Part shown: positions 26,401-35,086 of the stretch, piece by piece
How the letters are laid out: each line of letters starts with the position of its first letter
Numbering within the stretch: the first letter of the stretch is position 1
Assembly (NCBI RefSeq): GCF_000426725.1
Contig: NZ_AUFX01000003.1
Coordinates: 248,001 to 312,000, forward strand
DNA: 64,000 nt
Reading direction: 5' to 3'
Source: Sporocytophaga myxococcoides DSM 11118
Lineage (GTDB): Bacteria > Bacteroidota > Bacteroidia > Cytophagales > Cytophagaceae
Notes under the pieces: model-generated
What the model saw: only the letters and a program-made list of their open reading frames with translations
Databases searched by the model: none
What the model was told of the DNA's origin: nothing
Made by a program: the position numbers and the translations under genes

Positions 26401-28217
26401 TTGTTCATATTAGTCAAACCCGGAATAGTTTGTGGAGCTTTGGCTACCATTATAGTTGCCGTATAAGTTTGACCCGATGCAAATAAAGAAGCGGTAATTG
26501 TAGCAGTACCTGGTCCGAAAATATGTAATGCATCACTTGAGGGAACAGCAACCGAAGTATTGGATGATGAATATGTAATGGTTTCGCCTGAGGAAGATTT
26601 TGTGCTCAGAGGTACAGCAGGATCGCCGAAAACTCTATACATATCGTTAAAGCCTGGTATCATCTGATTGGCCGTTGCCTGGGTTACAGTCAATGTCACC
26701 GAAACGGGCGTTGCTGCATCGTACATTTTATTTCCGTACTGATTTGCCGTAATTGTAGTAGTACCCACGCCGGTAATCGTTACAGTATTTCCAGAAACCA
26801 TGGCTACCGCCACGTTAGATGAACTGTAGGTGACCCCGAGGCCAGAACTTGCTGTAGGCGGCAAGTTAAAAGGCGCCTCTGCTGAGTTTTTCCAGATGTC
26901 TGTCAATCCGGTAATGCTTTGACCAGTTTTGAGTACAGTTAATGTAACTATGCTTTTTGCAGGTGAATAAGTAGCATTACCTGCCTGCAATGCAGAAATA
27001 GAAGCAGTACCAGGTCCGACAATTGTAACTGTATTACCAGTCACAATTGCTACCGATGTGTTTGAGGAACTATAGTAAACTGGTAATCCGGAACTGGCAG
27101 TTGCACTTAAAGTAAAAACATCGTCAGTTGTTTTTTTGATCATGTCGCTCAATCCGGAGATAGTCTGATTAGTCGTCATGGCAATTTTCCGGATTTTAAA
27201 ATTACCGAAATCTGATATATAGAGATTTCCGGAAGCATCCAGGGCTAAAAAATGAATGCGGTCAAAGTTTGCATAGGAAGCATTGCCATCAACATTGCCA
27301 GCAGATCCATTTCCTGCAAAAGTGCTTACTGTTCCTTCGGCGGATATTTTTCTGATTAAATTCTGAGTATGGTCAGCTACATAAATATTGCCGGCAGCAT
27401 CTGCAGCCACATCGGAAGGATAAGAGAATGATGCATTTAATCTCGAGCCATCAGTATTTCCTGGAACTCCGGAGCCTGCATAGGTAGTAACAACACCAGC
27501 GGGGGTAATCTTTCTTATTTTATTATAAAATGTTTCTGTTACATAGAGATTACCAGAAGCATCTATAGTGATTCCTTCAATATCATGAAATGCAGCATTT
27601 GTTCCTGTACCATCAGTCAAAGCCAATGCACCACTGCCGGCCAGGGTACTTACCACACCTGCCGGGGTTATTTTTCTGATTTTACGATTGCCGCTGTCAA
27701 CTACATATAAATTACCGGCAGCATCTATGGCTATGTCCGAGGGGGAAGAAAATGTGGCAACATTTCCCGGGCCATCTTTACCTAAGTTACCATAGCCCTC
27801 CCATTCTCCTGTTCCTGCAAAGGTACTTACAACACCTGAAGGCGTAATTTTTCTGATTTTATCATTATTGGCATCGGCTACATATACATTTCCTGCTGCA
27901 TCAACCGCTAATCCCCAGGGAGCATTAAATGAGGCTGAGGCGCCGGGTCCATCCGTACTGCCTTTTGTTCCATTACCGGCCAATGTGCTTACAACACCCG
28001 CTGAAGTAATTTTTCTGATTTTATAAGATTGTGCATCTGCAACGTACATGTTTCCTGCAGCATCTATTGCTATACCCTGGGGGCTATGAAATGTAGCTGT
28101 TGAAACCGGGCCATCTGCAGTTCCTTGTACACCGGTGCCGGCATATGTACTGATTGTCTGAGCATATAAACGATTGAAACCTACCAGGAAAAGGAATAAA
28201 AAGAGAAATTTTTTCAT
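23439..28217 (-). CDS. Giant T9SS protein: NHL propeller plus 14 Ig-like repeats
   Basis: 1592 residues. Signal peptide (1-20, RLYAQ); six NHL-type repeats (~22-345, each with AGNxYVADxxxxKIRKI); then 14 tandem Ig-like (Big/MBG-type) repeats of ~80 residues (~350-1500), each starting like SQTITGLSDM, with a central TYTSSNPSVATISGNKVTIV and ending GTTTITASQAGNASYNAATP; and a sorting-type end (~1515-1592) closing with NNKRVVNKVLVK. This is a long stalk-like surface protein with a propeller tip, probably adhesive. Repeats are diverged rather than identical, so the array is old. It is the largest T9SS client in the window. Bracketed by an intact VOC gene and a degraded VOC copy. Confidence 0.85.
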   Translation of the reverse strand: MKKFLFLFLFLVGFNRLYAQTISTYAGTGVQGTADGPVSTATFHSPQGIAIDAAGNMYVADAQSYKIRKITSAGVVSTLAGNGTKGSTDGPGASASFNAPWGLAVDAAGNVYVADANNDKIRKITPSGVVSTFAGTGEWEGYGNLGKDGPGNVATFSSPSDIAIDAAGNLYVVDSGNRKIRKITPAGVVSTLAGSGALALTDGTGTNAAFHDIEGITIDASGNLYVTETFYNKIRKITPAGVVTTYAGSGVPGNTDGSRLNASFSYPSDVAADAAGNIYVADHTQNLIRKISAEGTVSTFAGNGSAGNVDGNASYANFDRIHFLALDASGNLYISDFGNFKIRKIAMTTNQTISGLSDMIKKTTDDVFTLSATASSGLPVYYSSSNTSVAIVTGNTVTIVGPGTASISALQAGNATYSPAKSIVTLTVLKTGQSITGLTDIWKNSAEAPFNLPPTASSGLGVTYSSSNVAVAMVSGNTVTITGVGTTTITANQYGNKMYDAATPVSVTLTVTQATANQMIPGFNDMYRVFGDPAVPLSTKSSSGETITYSSSNTSVAVPSSDALHIFGPGTATITASLFASGQTYTATIMVAKAPQTIPGLTNMNKVATESNFTLPASTNKGYSLTYSLSNPAVASISGNTVKLTGEGTTTITASQAGTNVYAPVTQSVTLTVTKGSQTITGLGDAIREANSPTYYIYASASSGLPVTLSSSNLGVATISGNKVTYIGAGETTITATQSGNEKYAAASATAILKVVKARQFLYTIENINKAPSDPVFTLTEYSSASLKVSYTSSNPSVATISGNKVTIVGIGTTVITGSQAGDAQYEAATNITTTLTVGKKSQSIIYLTDMTAVASQGYIYLNSARATSELPLTYTSSNLSVATISGTTVTIVGAGTTTITASQAGNANYEAATPVTSILTVSKGNQEILGLTDMQSSVSDVIFFINDAYATSGLPLSFTSSNAAVATVSGNKVTLVGGGTTTITASQAGNASYNAATPVKATLTVIKADQTINNLSEMESVLSDGSLTLTATASSGLAISYTSSDPKVATISGNKVTFVGSGVTTITATQAGNGKYNAATPVSVSLTVNAVIKTSQFIFGLSNMAKLTTDQPFYLNKFATSGLTLTYTSSNPSVAKVSGNIVTIAGAGSTIITASQPGNDQYSEATPVSVTLTVTGSSISKMAQIITGMENLIVKTTTDPAFDLNATATSGLTVSYTSSNPEVATISGNKVTLVGEGTTTITASQTGNASYNAATPVTVMLSVSSSEKSSQTIYGLTSIIKYGADAPFNLSGASTSGLVVSYTSSDLSVATVSGNKVTIVGAGTTTITATQAGNAFYYPADPVAVKLYVYKTSQSISGLSNIIKYKNDSPFTLSGVASSGLPVTYTSSNPMVATISGNKVTIVDYGSTQITATQVGDAKYDAKSITFWLDVILLNQTITGLSDMDKLVSDAPFTLNGTASSGLPLYYNSSNPSVATVIGNKVTIVGPGTTTINVTQAGNEEYSSAFKSFKLTVHLVAGMDNASAIELYKAYDNGNSTIVIEGEADLINVTDLTGRSIYTGNSRQIEVAQAGVYIVTMINNNKRVVNKVLVK

Positions 28218-28780
28218 GCTATTTTATAAATTCTAAATATCAATTTATTCAAAAGCAATCAAATAATATCATATTTTTTTACAAACGGCAGTTCTGGCTT
28301 TACGAACGTTAAACTATATTTACTCAAATGCATTTGAGGGTAAAATCTTATAGTTTCAAACTGGATGCACTGCCTTCAGAAGTCTCACCGGACAAAATCA
28401 TTGGAAATGTATAAATTTTAACTACCTGAATTACACCCATCTTTCAAGCTGGTATCCTCCATATCACTTGCAGGGTTTCAGGGAATTATCTGCGAAACAG
28501 ATAACATAGAAAAGAAATCAAAAAAATTAAACGAAAAGGGAATTGAAGTTGGTAAAATAGATAATACACCCTGGGAACGTTTTGCATGGCTAAAAGATTT
28601 GGACGGAACAGTCTATGTCTTCATGAAAGATAAGCTGATTACTCAATTCAGGATTGTTGGTTGGCAATACTTAGCCTCGGGAGACAAACCAGCAGAGAAT
28701 GTAATGATAGGTTAAAAATTTTAAGACAATGGCTGATCCTTGGTGTTTAATTAATATTTTTGTCTATAACTTAATAATTG
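28218..28780. other. Intergenic stretch between two long NHL-type genes
   Basis: Divergent leader region. The first ~240 bases are the AT-rich leader of the minus-strand 1592-residue protein gene. The centre holds the VOC remnant described separately. The last ~100 bases lead into the NHL gene at 28781. No intact gene is present. Confidence 0.5.
28463..28646 (+). pseudogene. Degraded partial copy of the VOC gene
   Basis: Aligns closely to 23108-23292, the second half of the intact VOC gene and a few bases past its stop: shared blocks include TTTCAGGGAATTATCT, GGGAATTGAAGTTGGTAAA, ATAGATAATACACCCTGGG and CGTTTTGCATGG. Single-base losses (for example in GAAAAGAAATC against GAAAAGGAAATC, and in GACGGAACAG) break the frame. 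There is no start codon or first half. It is in the same orientation as the parent, 5.36 kb away, with the whole 1592-residue gene between them. Confidence 0.8.
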
Positions 28781-30781
28781 ATGAAAAAAAATCTACTCCT
28801 CATTTTACTTCTGACAGGCTTCCTGATCGAACTATCTGCTCAGAACAATTACAAGTATGTTTCTGATCTGAATGGATTCACCCAATACGAGAGTTCAGAG
28901 GGCCATTTCCATAGCCCTGCCGGCATTACTACAGATAATGAAGGCAATGTCTGGGTAGTAGACCGCAAAAACAATCGTGTACAGGAATTCAGTAATACAG
29001 GAGAATTTATCAAACAACTGGGTAGCAAGTATGGCGGAAGCGGAGATGCAAACGGAGAATTTGATGATCCTGTCAATATTTCTGCAGATAAAGATGGTAA
29101 TATTTATGTAATTGAAATTGGCAACAGCAGAATTCAAAAGTTCAGCAATGACGGAAAGTTTATAACAAAGTGGGGAAACCCTACAGACTTATATGATCCG
29201 AGTGGTATAACTGTAGACGAATCCGGAAATGTATATGTTGCAGACACAGAGCATCACCGCGTCATTAAATACAACAGCAATGGTACAATAATCACTCAAT
29301 GGGGAACATTTGGATCTGGCGAAGGAAATATGATTTCTCCCAGCGGACTGCATGCAGACAATGCGGGCAATATTTATGTAACGGATCTTTTCAGCAACAA
29401 TGTTCAGAAATTCAGCACAACCGGTACTTTCCTGGCGCGCTGGGGTATTTATGGTACAGATAATGGAAAATTTAAAGACCCTACCGGAGTGACTACAGAT
29501 GCAGAAGGAAAGGTGTATGTTACAGACAATGGAAACAACAGAATACAGGTCTTCAGCAATACCGGAACATATCTGAGCCAGTTTGCCGGACCGGGTAATG
29601 AAGACGGACAGGTATCTGCACCTTTTGATATCACAACGGATGCCAGTGGTAATTTTTATGTAACAGATGGCGGAAACAACCGTGTACAAAAATTCAGCTC
29701 AAATGGTGCGTATGCAAGTCAATGGGGCAGCTTTGGCAGTGGTTTTGACGGACCGTCAGTGGCAATAGATGCTTCAGGAAATATTTATGTAGCAGACAAT
29801 GGGAATGATAGGATACTGAAATTCAACAGCACCGGTGAATTCATCCTTCAGTGGGGCAGTTATGGCTATGGAGACGGACAGTTTAACGGTCCGTACGATA
29901 TAGCAATCGATGAATCAGGAAATGTTTATGTTACTGATGTCAATAACAACCGTGTACAAAAATTTAGCAATGAGGGTACATTTATTAAAAAATGGGGCAG
30001 CAGCGGAACTGGCAATGGTCAGTTTACATTTCCAAGCGGCATAGCTACAGATGGCAGTGGAAATGTATATGTGCTGGACGACAACGACCGTGTGCAGAAA
30101 TTCAACAGCGAGGGGGAATACATTACACAATGGGGAAGCAACGGAGGCGGAGACGGACAATTTTACAGACCTGGCAGTATTAGCGTCGATCCTTCCGGAA
30201 ATATATATGTAGCTGATACCTGGAACAATCGTATTCAGAAATTCAGCAGTGAAGGTAATTACCTTTTACAATGGGGAGGCGTAGGATCTGGTGAGGGCAA
30301 ATTCAGAAGTCCATATGGTATAGAAGCTGATTCAAAAGGCAACATCTATGTAATGGACAGCAATAACAACAGGGTTCAGAAATTTGATGGCAATGGTACA
30401 TTTATCACTCAATGGAGCGGAGATTTCAGATATGGAACCTCAATTTCTGTAAATGAATCCGGCAGAGTATATGTGGCAGATATGGAAAGGGTTCAGATTT
30501 ATGCCCCTTCTGCGGTTGATGCTATTGACAATACCACTGAGAATAGCATCAGAGTTTATCCGAGTATCACTTCAGATGAAACAGTGCTTGAGGTAAGAGA
30601 GATGGCTATCTCCGAGGGAACAATCAGCATTACCAATATACAAGGAACGGAAGTGAATACTATGAAGTACAATGGCGAACAGAGGTTGCAAATCAATGTA
30701 TCTCCCCTGCCGGCCGGTCTTTATATAATAAGAATACACACTGAAAAAGGTGATCACATTACTAAGCTTATAAAGCAATAA
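28781..30781 (+). CDS. T9SS-exported NHL-repeat beta-propeller protein
   Basis: 666 residues from the ATG at 28781 (a TTG just upstream extends the frame by one codon but gives a poorer signal start). Signal peptide (1-20, ELSAQ). About a dozen NHL repeats of ~47 residues (~25-585) with the pattern GNIYVADxxNNRVQKFSxxG, then QWGSxGxGDGQF. A type A T9SS domain (~592-666) carries VYPSIT in place of the usual YPNP and ends ITKLIKQ. Twelve blades would make two six-bladed propellers. A surface protein binding or adhesion role is likely. A T-tailed REP-type hairpin follows 10 bases after the stop. Confidence 0.85.
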   Translation: MKKNLLLILLLTGFLIELSAQNNYKYVSDLNGFTQYESSEGHFHSPAGITTDNEGNVWVVDRKNNRVQEFSNTGEFIKQLGSKYGGSGDANGEFDDPVNISADKDGNIYVIEIGNSRIQKFSNDGKFITKWGNPTDLYDPSGITVDESGNVYVADTEHHRVIKYNSNGTIITQWGTFGSGEGNMISPSGLHADNAGNIYVTDLFSNNVQKFSTTGTFLARWGIYGTDNGKFKDPTGVTTDAEGKVYVTDNGNNRIQVFSNTGTYLSQFAGPGNEDGQVSAPFDITTDASGNFYVTDGGNNRVQKFSSNGAYASQWGSFGSGFDGPSVAIDASGNIYVADNGNDRILKFNSTGEFILQWGSYGYGDGQFNGPYDIAIDESGNVYVTDVNNNRVQKFSNEGTFIKKWGSSGTGNGQFTFPSGIATDGSGNVYVLDDNDRVQKFNSEGEYITQWGSNGGGDGQFYRPGSISVDPSGNIYVADTWNNRIQKFSSEGNYLLQWGGVGSGEGKFRSPYGIEADSKGNIYVMDSNNNRVQKFDGNGTFITQWSGDFRYGTSISVNESGRVYVADMERVQIYAPSAVDAIDNTTENSIRVYPSITSDETVLEVREMAISEGTISITNIQGTEVNTMKYNGEQRLQINVSPLPAGLYIIRIHTEKGDHITKLIKQ

Positions 30782-30791
30782 TTTCTATACA

Positions 30792-30815
30792 GTGGCCTGT
30801 TGGGAGACAGGCCAC
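30792..30815 (+). terminator. REP-type hairpin acting as terminator
   Basis: GTGGCCTGT at 30792-30800 and ACAGGCCAC at 30807-30815, a perfect 9-bp stem with a 6-base loop, followed by ATTTTTCC. It lies 10 bases after the NHL gene stop. Identical in stem to the REP hairpins at 45551 and 46483. Confidence 0.8.
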
Positions 30816-30951
30816 ATTTTTCCTTCCGCTAAATAAACTTTCAAATAATGATTAAATATTCCCAATTGACGACCATTTAATTTCTTCCATTGTCTCGTTG
30901 ATATGCTCCATCTCAAAAAATCATAGAATTATATATCCTGCCCTATTCACA

Positions 30952-32028
30952 TTAAATAAGACTTAAATAGTTTTCCTTGATAAAATTTTGGACATCAGCA
31001 GGCAAATCAGAAAACACATATCCATGTTGGCCTCGCTCTTCCTTCGTAGGTTGTTTATCTTTTATCTGAGCGCCGCTTCCCTGATAAAAATAGTGCATTC
31101 TGCTTGTTGTTTGCCATGTAACATGGCTTGTTCCATATTTTAAATTCAGATGGTAACTTTCTCCTTTGAAAGACCATGTTTTATAACTTCCCTCACCTTT
31201 GATGGAATCCAACGCTTCTCTCGTATCATTATCCTTCTTCTGTTGCTGAGCTTTCTTTGCCCTGTATAGACCTAATTGTTCCTTCTCATCATCAGACAAT
31301 TTCAAACTTTCCAATTGTTCATCCGACATTTCCCACATACCTTCCAAATCATCATCATCCAACACAAATTGAGTTACTGGTTGATCCTGTAATTTTCCCT
31401 GAACAACAGTCTCTGGCTGATCATTAGTAAACTGGAAAGCCTTATTTCCCATCTCATCTGCCTCCTTCTCCAACATAGTATCATCATTCACATTCACCTT
31501 ACCTTTCATTTGCTTGGTTGCATTCACTCTTCCTTGCTTTTGCTGCACTACATGCCAGGCTTCATGTGGAAGATGCTTTTCCTGTCCGGGTCCTATATGA
31601 ATGTCTGCTCCTTGTGCATAAGCATGAGCATTGAGTTGGGCAGGCTTATCTGATTGGTAGTGTACCTTCACATCATCCAATGACAAACCTGAAAGGTTTT
31701 CCACTCCTGATTTTAAATCATCAGGTAAACCGGTGTTATTTTCCTTTTTCTGAATGGGCTGTTGATGTCTTCCAGAATAATCATCAGCCAATGACTGCAA
31801 CTGAACTGCTTGTTTCGCCTGAGGGCTATTGCTAGCAATTTCCTGAAAAGCTCTCAACTGTATTGCTTGTGAACTATTATTAGCCATCTTTTGCAGTTTT
31901 CGTTGAGCAACAGCCTCGGATCGATTGTCTGGCAATTGAAAAGATTCTCCAACAGTATGCATCTTAGAAGCCGCATTCACAGCCGATCGGCTCTTACTTT
32001 CCTGACTTTTATCTGTGTGACTTTTCAT
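30952..32028 (-). CDS. eCIS-core (DUF4157) protein with unassigned C-terminal domain
   Basis: 358 residues, no signal peptide. Residues 1-90 are polar and Gln-rich with recurrent AIQLRA/AVQLQS-like blocks. The DUF4157 core follows (~98-200), with the VHYQSDKPAQLNAHAYAQG stretch, a HEAWH zinc-type motif at 155-159 (LPHEAWHVVQQ) and the later LEKEADEMG. This domain is typical of cargo of extracellular contractile injection systems (eCIS) and of some polymorphic toxins. Residues ~200-250 are an acidic coiled linker. Residues ~255-358 (KTWSFKGESYHLNLKY, HVTWQTTSRMHYFY) form a separate domain I do not recognise and could be the effector part. No eCIS structural gene is in the window. It is a single gene, convergent with the NHL gene. 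Confidence 0.8.
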   Translation of the reverse strand: MKSHTDKSQESKSRSAVNAASKMHTVGESFQLPDNRSEAVAQRKLQKMANNSSQAIQLRAFQEIASNSPQAKQAVQLQSLADDYSGRHQQPIQKKENNTGLPDDLKSGVENLSGLSLDDVKVHYQSDKPAQLNAHAYAQGADIHIGPGQEKHLPHEAWHVVQQKQGRVNATKQMKGKVNVNDDTMLEKEADEMGNKAFQFTNDQPETVVQGKLQDQPVTQFVLDDDDLEGMWEMSDEQLESLKLSDDEKEQLGLYRAKKAQQQKKDNDTREALDSIKGEGSYKTWSFKGESYHLNLKYGTSHVTWQTTSRMHYFYQGSGAQIKDKQPTKEERGQHGYVFSDLPADVQNFIKENYLSLI

Positions 32029-32272
32029 CGTTTTCTATTTCAGATTTTGGATTATTGCTTAGACATTTATATATGCCATAACATATATTCTCTTTGAACA
32101 CTAATCTAACAAATTTTAAATTCTACTAAAAGTATTCGTTAACGTAAGAATAAGCAGTATTACACCGTGAACTGTCGTTAAAATCCATGGTGTAGGAACT
32201 AGTTTAATAACTTTATTGCTTATTCTCTTTTTTGAGTTAATAACTCATGTGATCCCTCGCAACTATGTATTT

Positions 32273-32701
32273 TTACTTTGAAATTTTACAACCGTGAGAT
32301 GCATCGTTAAGCTGGTTTTCTATTGCTTGTCCATCTATTAATGCCCAATGCTCAATGATTTTTCCCTCTTTAATTTTAAAGAATCTGTAACCGATTGTGA
32401 ATAGATTCATTCCTGTTGGTTCGATGTTCCTCCAGGTCCCGATATGTTTCAACTTCATCTTTATTTTTACAATGCTTTTATCACCTTCTGTTACCTGATC
32501 TTCAATAATACTGGTATGTTCAAATGAAACACCCGTGTTGATAATCCATTTTTTCGTTCCTTCTTTATCAGGAGAAAGCAAGGGCGGTAAAGAATAATCT
32601 TTGAAGTCATTGTGTAAAAAATTGTCTAATTGATCAAATGCTCTATTGTTCCAAATTTGGTCAATAAAGTCTTGTACTAAAATTGAATTTTCCATTTGCA
32701 A
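32273..32701 (-). CDS. SnoaL-like (NTF2-fold) protein
   Basis: A 142-residue single-domain protein of the SnoaL/ester-cyclase-like family: the start VQDFIDQIWNNRAFDQLD, the middle DYSLPPLLSPDKEG and the end GKIIEHWALIDG follow the family pattern. These are small alpha+beta barrel proteins of varied and often unknown substrate. It lies 68 bases downstream of a Crp/Fnr-type regulator gene on the same strand, so the pair may be co-transcribed. Confidence 0.75.
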   Translation of the reverse strand: MQMENSILVQDFIDQIWNNRAFDQLDNFLHNDFKDYSLPPLLSPDKEGTKKWIINTGVSFEHTSIIEDQVTEGDKSIVKIKMKLKHIGTWRNIEPTGMNLFTIGYRFFKIKEGKIIEHWALIDGQAIENQLNDASHGCKISK

Positions 32702-32769
32702 ATTATTTTGTTCTTATTGCAAAGGTGGAAATTGTACTTAATACAGACCTGTGTCAAAAATCACAAAAT

Positions 32770-33333
32770 TCATTTTATTGCACGAAACCTGCTTAAGGTT
32801 TCTCTGCTGATTCCTAAATAGGATGCTGTTTGAGTTAAGGAAACCCTTTTTAAAAAGTCTGGCTGTTTAGATATTAAATAATCAAATCTTTCCTTAGGAG
32901 TTAATATTTTAAAACTATTAGTATGCTCTTCCTGTTTGGCCATAATCATTTCTAACACCTTTCTTCCAAAAGTTTCAATTTGGTGAGATTTGCTATATGC
33001 TTCTAATAGCTTTGTTTTGTCAAGCTGTATCACTTTAGTTTTCTCACAAGCTTTTATAGTGTACTCAGATTTTGAAGATGTAGTCAGGCTTTTGATGTTA
33101 GTAGCAAAATCATTCTCAAAATAAAAAGCTGTATTGATTTCTTTTCCATCCAAATTATAACACGATTTACAAAGTCCTGAACTGATAAAATAAATTGAAT
33201 TGCAGATTTGTCCTTCCTTTAATAACAATTCATTTTTCTGAAATTCAATTTCTGTAAGGCAGTTGGATAATGCCATCCAACTTTGTTCTGAAAAGTCGGT
33301 TATTGTAGCGATATATTTTTTTAGAATATCCAT
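32770..33333 (-). CDS. Crp/Fnr-family transcriptional regulator
   Basis: 187 residues. An N-terminal cyclic-nucleotide-binding-like beta roll (~15-115; ELLLKEGQICNSIYFISSG, YFENDFATNIKSL) and a C-terminal HTH (~150-185; LTQTASYLGISRETLSRFR). The Arg/Ser pair that contacts cAMP in true Crp is not evident and there is no Fnr cysteine cluster, so the effector is unknown. It is upstream of the SnoaL-like gene and is the likely controller of that gene (inference). Confidence 0.85.
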   Translation of the reverse strand: MDILKKYIATITDFSEQSWMALSNCLTEIEFQKNELLLKEGQICNSIYFISSGLCKSCYNLDGKEINTAFYFENDFATNIKSLTTSSKSEYTIKACEKTKVIQLDKTKLLEAYSKSHQIETFGRKVLEMIMAKQEEHTNSFKILTPKERFDYLISKQPDFLKRVSLTQTASYLGISRETLSRFRAIK

Positions 33334-33441
33334 TTTAGCGGGGACCTAAATTCGTAACCAGCGCATTATATGTGCAATATGCCTTTTATTCAATCTATTT
33401 TCAAATGGTAGATAATTAAAAAATAAAGTACGAATAGACAA

Positions 33442-34425
33442 TTACAACCATCTCTTTCTTTTAAAATAGATAATTGGAAAAATTACACTTAATAACATGA
33501 TAGATATTGCTATTGGGTAACCAAATTTCCATTTTAATTCCGGCATCATTTCAAAATTCATACCGTAGACACCAGCAATTAATGTTGGAAAGGCTATACA
33601 TACAGTTACCATTGTAAGTATTTTAAAAATATGATTTTGTTCCAACTCAATTTTATTACTGATGTTTTCCTTCAAATCATCCAGACGATCAAAGTTAAAT
33701 TGAATATAATCTGATACCACAGCCAAATCGTTAAGTTCAATATCAATGATATCTTTGACATTCATTCTCTTTTCCCATTCGCCTTTTTTGTACATTGAAA
33801 AAATTCGCTTCGTTTCATTGATTGATTCCTTTACAAGTAAATTATTGAAATTATATTGTGTAATAATATCAAGGTCTTTATCTGTAAATTCTTTTTCAAT
33901 CAATACTCTGCTTGCTAATGCCTTGATCCTTTTTGCTAAACTTTCTGTAACATCTGCATAGTAATCAGAAATATATTCAACTTGCAATTTAAACATGGCC
34001 TTTGAATCAGATAAATGTTTTATACTAGCATTAAACTTAAACGCATATGTTTTATTAAAAAAGTCATCGAGACTGGAAGTAAGAAAACTGAATACCCTAT
34101 TGGAAGATATTATAATAAACAATGGTTCTTCAACCATCTGTTTTGTTTTATTATAATAAGGAATGGAAAAGTGAAAAGAAGCCTGGTTTTCATTTTCAAA
34201 ATAATGAGAGCTGACTTCAATATCTTCAGTATGATTCATAATTGAAAAATCAAGTCCGAATTTCTCCTTTACCCAATCAATTTCTTCTTGTTTGAAATCA
34301 AGAAACTGAATAGATATAAAATCCATCATATCATCTTTAATTTCGTTTGTATTACTGATTCTGTGAAATTCTCTGGATTTTAAAATCAATTCAATCATCG
34401 TATTTTTTACATATTCATAAATCAC
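33442..34425 (-). CDS. corA: CorA-family divalent cation transporter
   Basis: A 327-residue Mg2+/divalent cation channel of the inner membrane. A long cytoplasmic alpha/beta funnel (~1-265) is followed by two C-terminal helices: the first (~270-290, LTMVTVCIAFPTLIAG) ends in the signature YGMNF, the selectivity GMN, and the second (~303-322) ends in basic residues (FKRKRWL). The family acts as a pentamer. A second Met at residue 10 is an alternative start. The lipoprotein gene at 34475 is 49 bases upstream on the same strand and may share a transcript. Confidence 0.88.
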   Translation of the reverse strand: MIYEYVKNTMIELILKSREFHRISNTNEIKDDMMDFISIQFLDFKQEEIDWVKEKFGLDFSIMNHTEDIEVSSHYFENENQASFHFSIPYYNKTKQMVEEPLFIIISSNRVFSFLTSSLDDFFNKTYAFKFNASIKHLSDSKAMFKLQVEYISDYYADVTESLAKRIKALASRVLIEKEFTDKDLDIITQYNFNNLLVKESINETKRIFSMYKKGEWEKRMNVKDIIDIELNDLAVVSDYIQFNFDRLDDLKENISNKIELEQNHIFKILTMVTVCIAFPTLIAGVYGMNFEMMPELKWKFGYPIAISIMLLSVIFPIIYFKRKRWL

Positions 34426-34474
34426 TTTTTCCTTACTATATATGAGCCACCTTAACTCTTCCAGAATTAGTTAT

Positions 34475-34888
34475 TTAATCAAGCTCTATTGACTTAATTT
34501 CAGTAAAACATGGATGGGATAAGGATAATGATGCATTTTGAATGGAAGGTGGTTCCATATAGGTTTTATCGGAGATAGTCCCACTTACCTTAACTCTTTT
34601 GCCTTCAAACTTCTGAACTTCATCTGCAGATCTTTTGGATTCCGGATTGTAAGGCGGTAGTAAAATAATTGACAGAGTATCATTTACCTCAACTTTATAA
34701 TGTCCTGAATATTCTTCTTTGCCTGGCTTCTGAATTAAACTAACAGGTTTGTAAGTCCCCACAACTGTTAAGTCTTTGCCTTCGATTTCCTTTATTTCCC
34801 GAATTGATTGTACTTCGCTCATATTACTTTTCTTTTGGCAATTGAAGAGAAAAAATCCAACTGCTACTATTAAAATTATATTTTTCAT
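34475..34888 (-). CDS. Small lipoprotein with OB-fold-like body
   Basis: 137 residues. Lipoprotein signal MKNIILIVAVGFFLFNC with the lipid-modified Cys17. The mature region repeats the style of nucleic-acid-free OB folds: GKDLTVVGTYKP, VEVNDTLSIILL, FEGKRVKVSGTIS, ending in a Cys-containing strand. No catalytic residues are seen. It lies upstream of corA in the same orientation. I do not recognise a named family. Confidence 0.65.
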   Translation of the reverse strand: MKNIILIVAVGFFLFNCQKKSNMSEVQSIREIKEIEGKDLTVVGTYKPVSLIQKPGKEEYSGHYKVEVNDTLSIILLPPYNPESKRSADEVQKFEGKRVKVSGTISDKTYMEPPSIQNASLSLSHPCFTEIKSIELD

Positions 34889-35086
34889 GCTTTGTTTATT
34901 CTCATAGTTGTTGGACTTGTCCCTTGTTGATTGTCAGGAAACCGCCTTTGGCATAGCCTTTCTTAGTTTGAAGCCTTATATTATTTCAATATACAAATGA
35001 AAGCAAATTTATTAAATTGCAGTCAGTAGTAAGATATCATTATAAAATAAATAACAAATTATAAACAACAATAAAAAGAGAACTGT

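Noticed and set aside
24000-28000. Regular repeats that could be mistaken for a CRISPR or satellite array
   Set aside because: The periodicity (~240-250 bases) is that of protein repeats (Ig-like domains) in an open frame with diverged codons.
29189-29689. 166-codon minus-strand frame in the NHL gene
   Set aside because: Regular repeats on the coding strand keep the opposite frame open by chance; the translation is Cys/Ile-rich without motifs.
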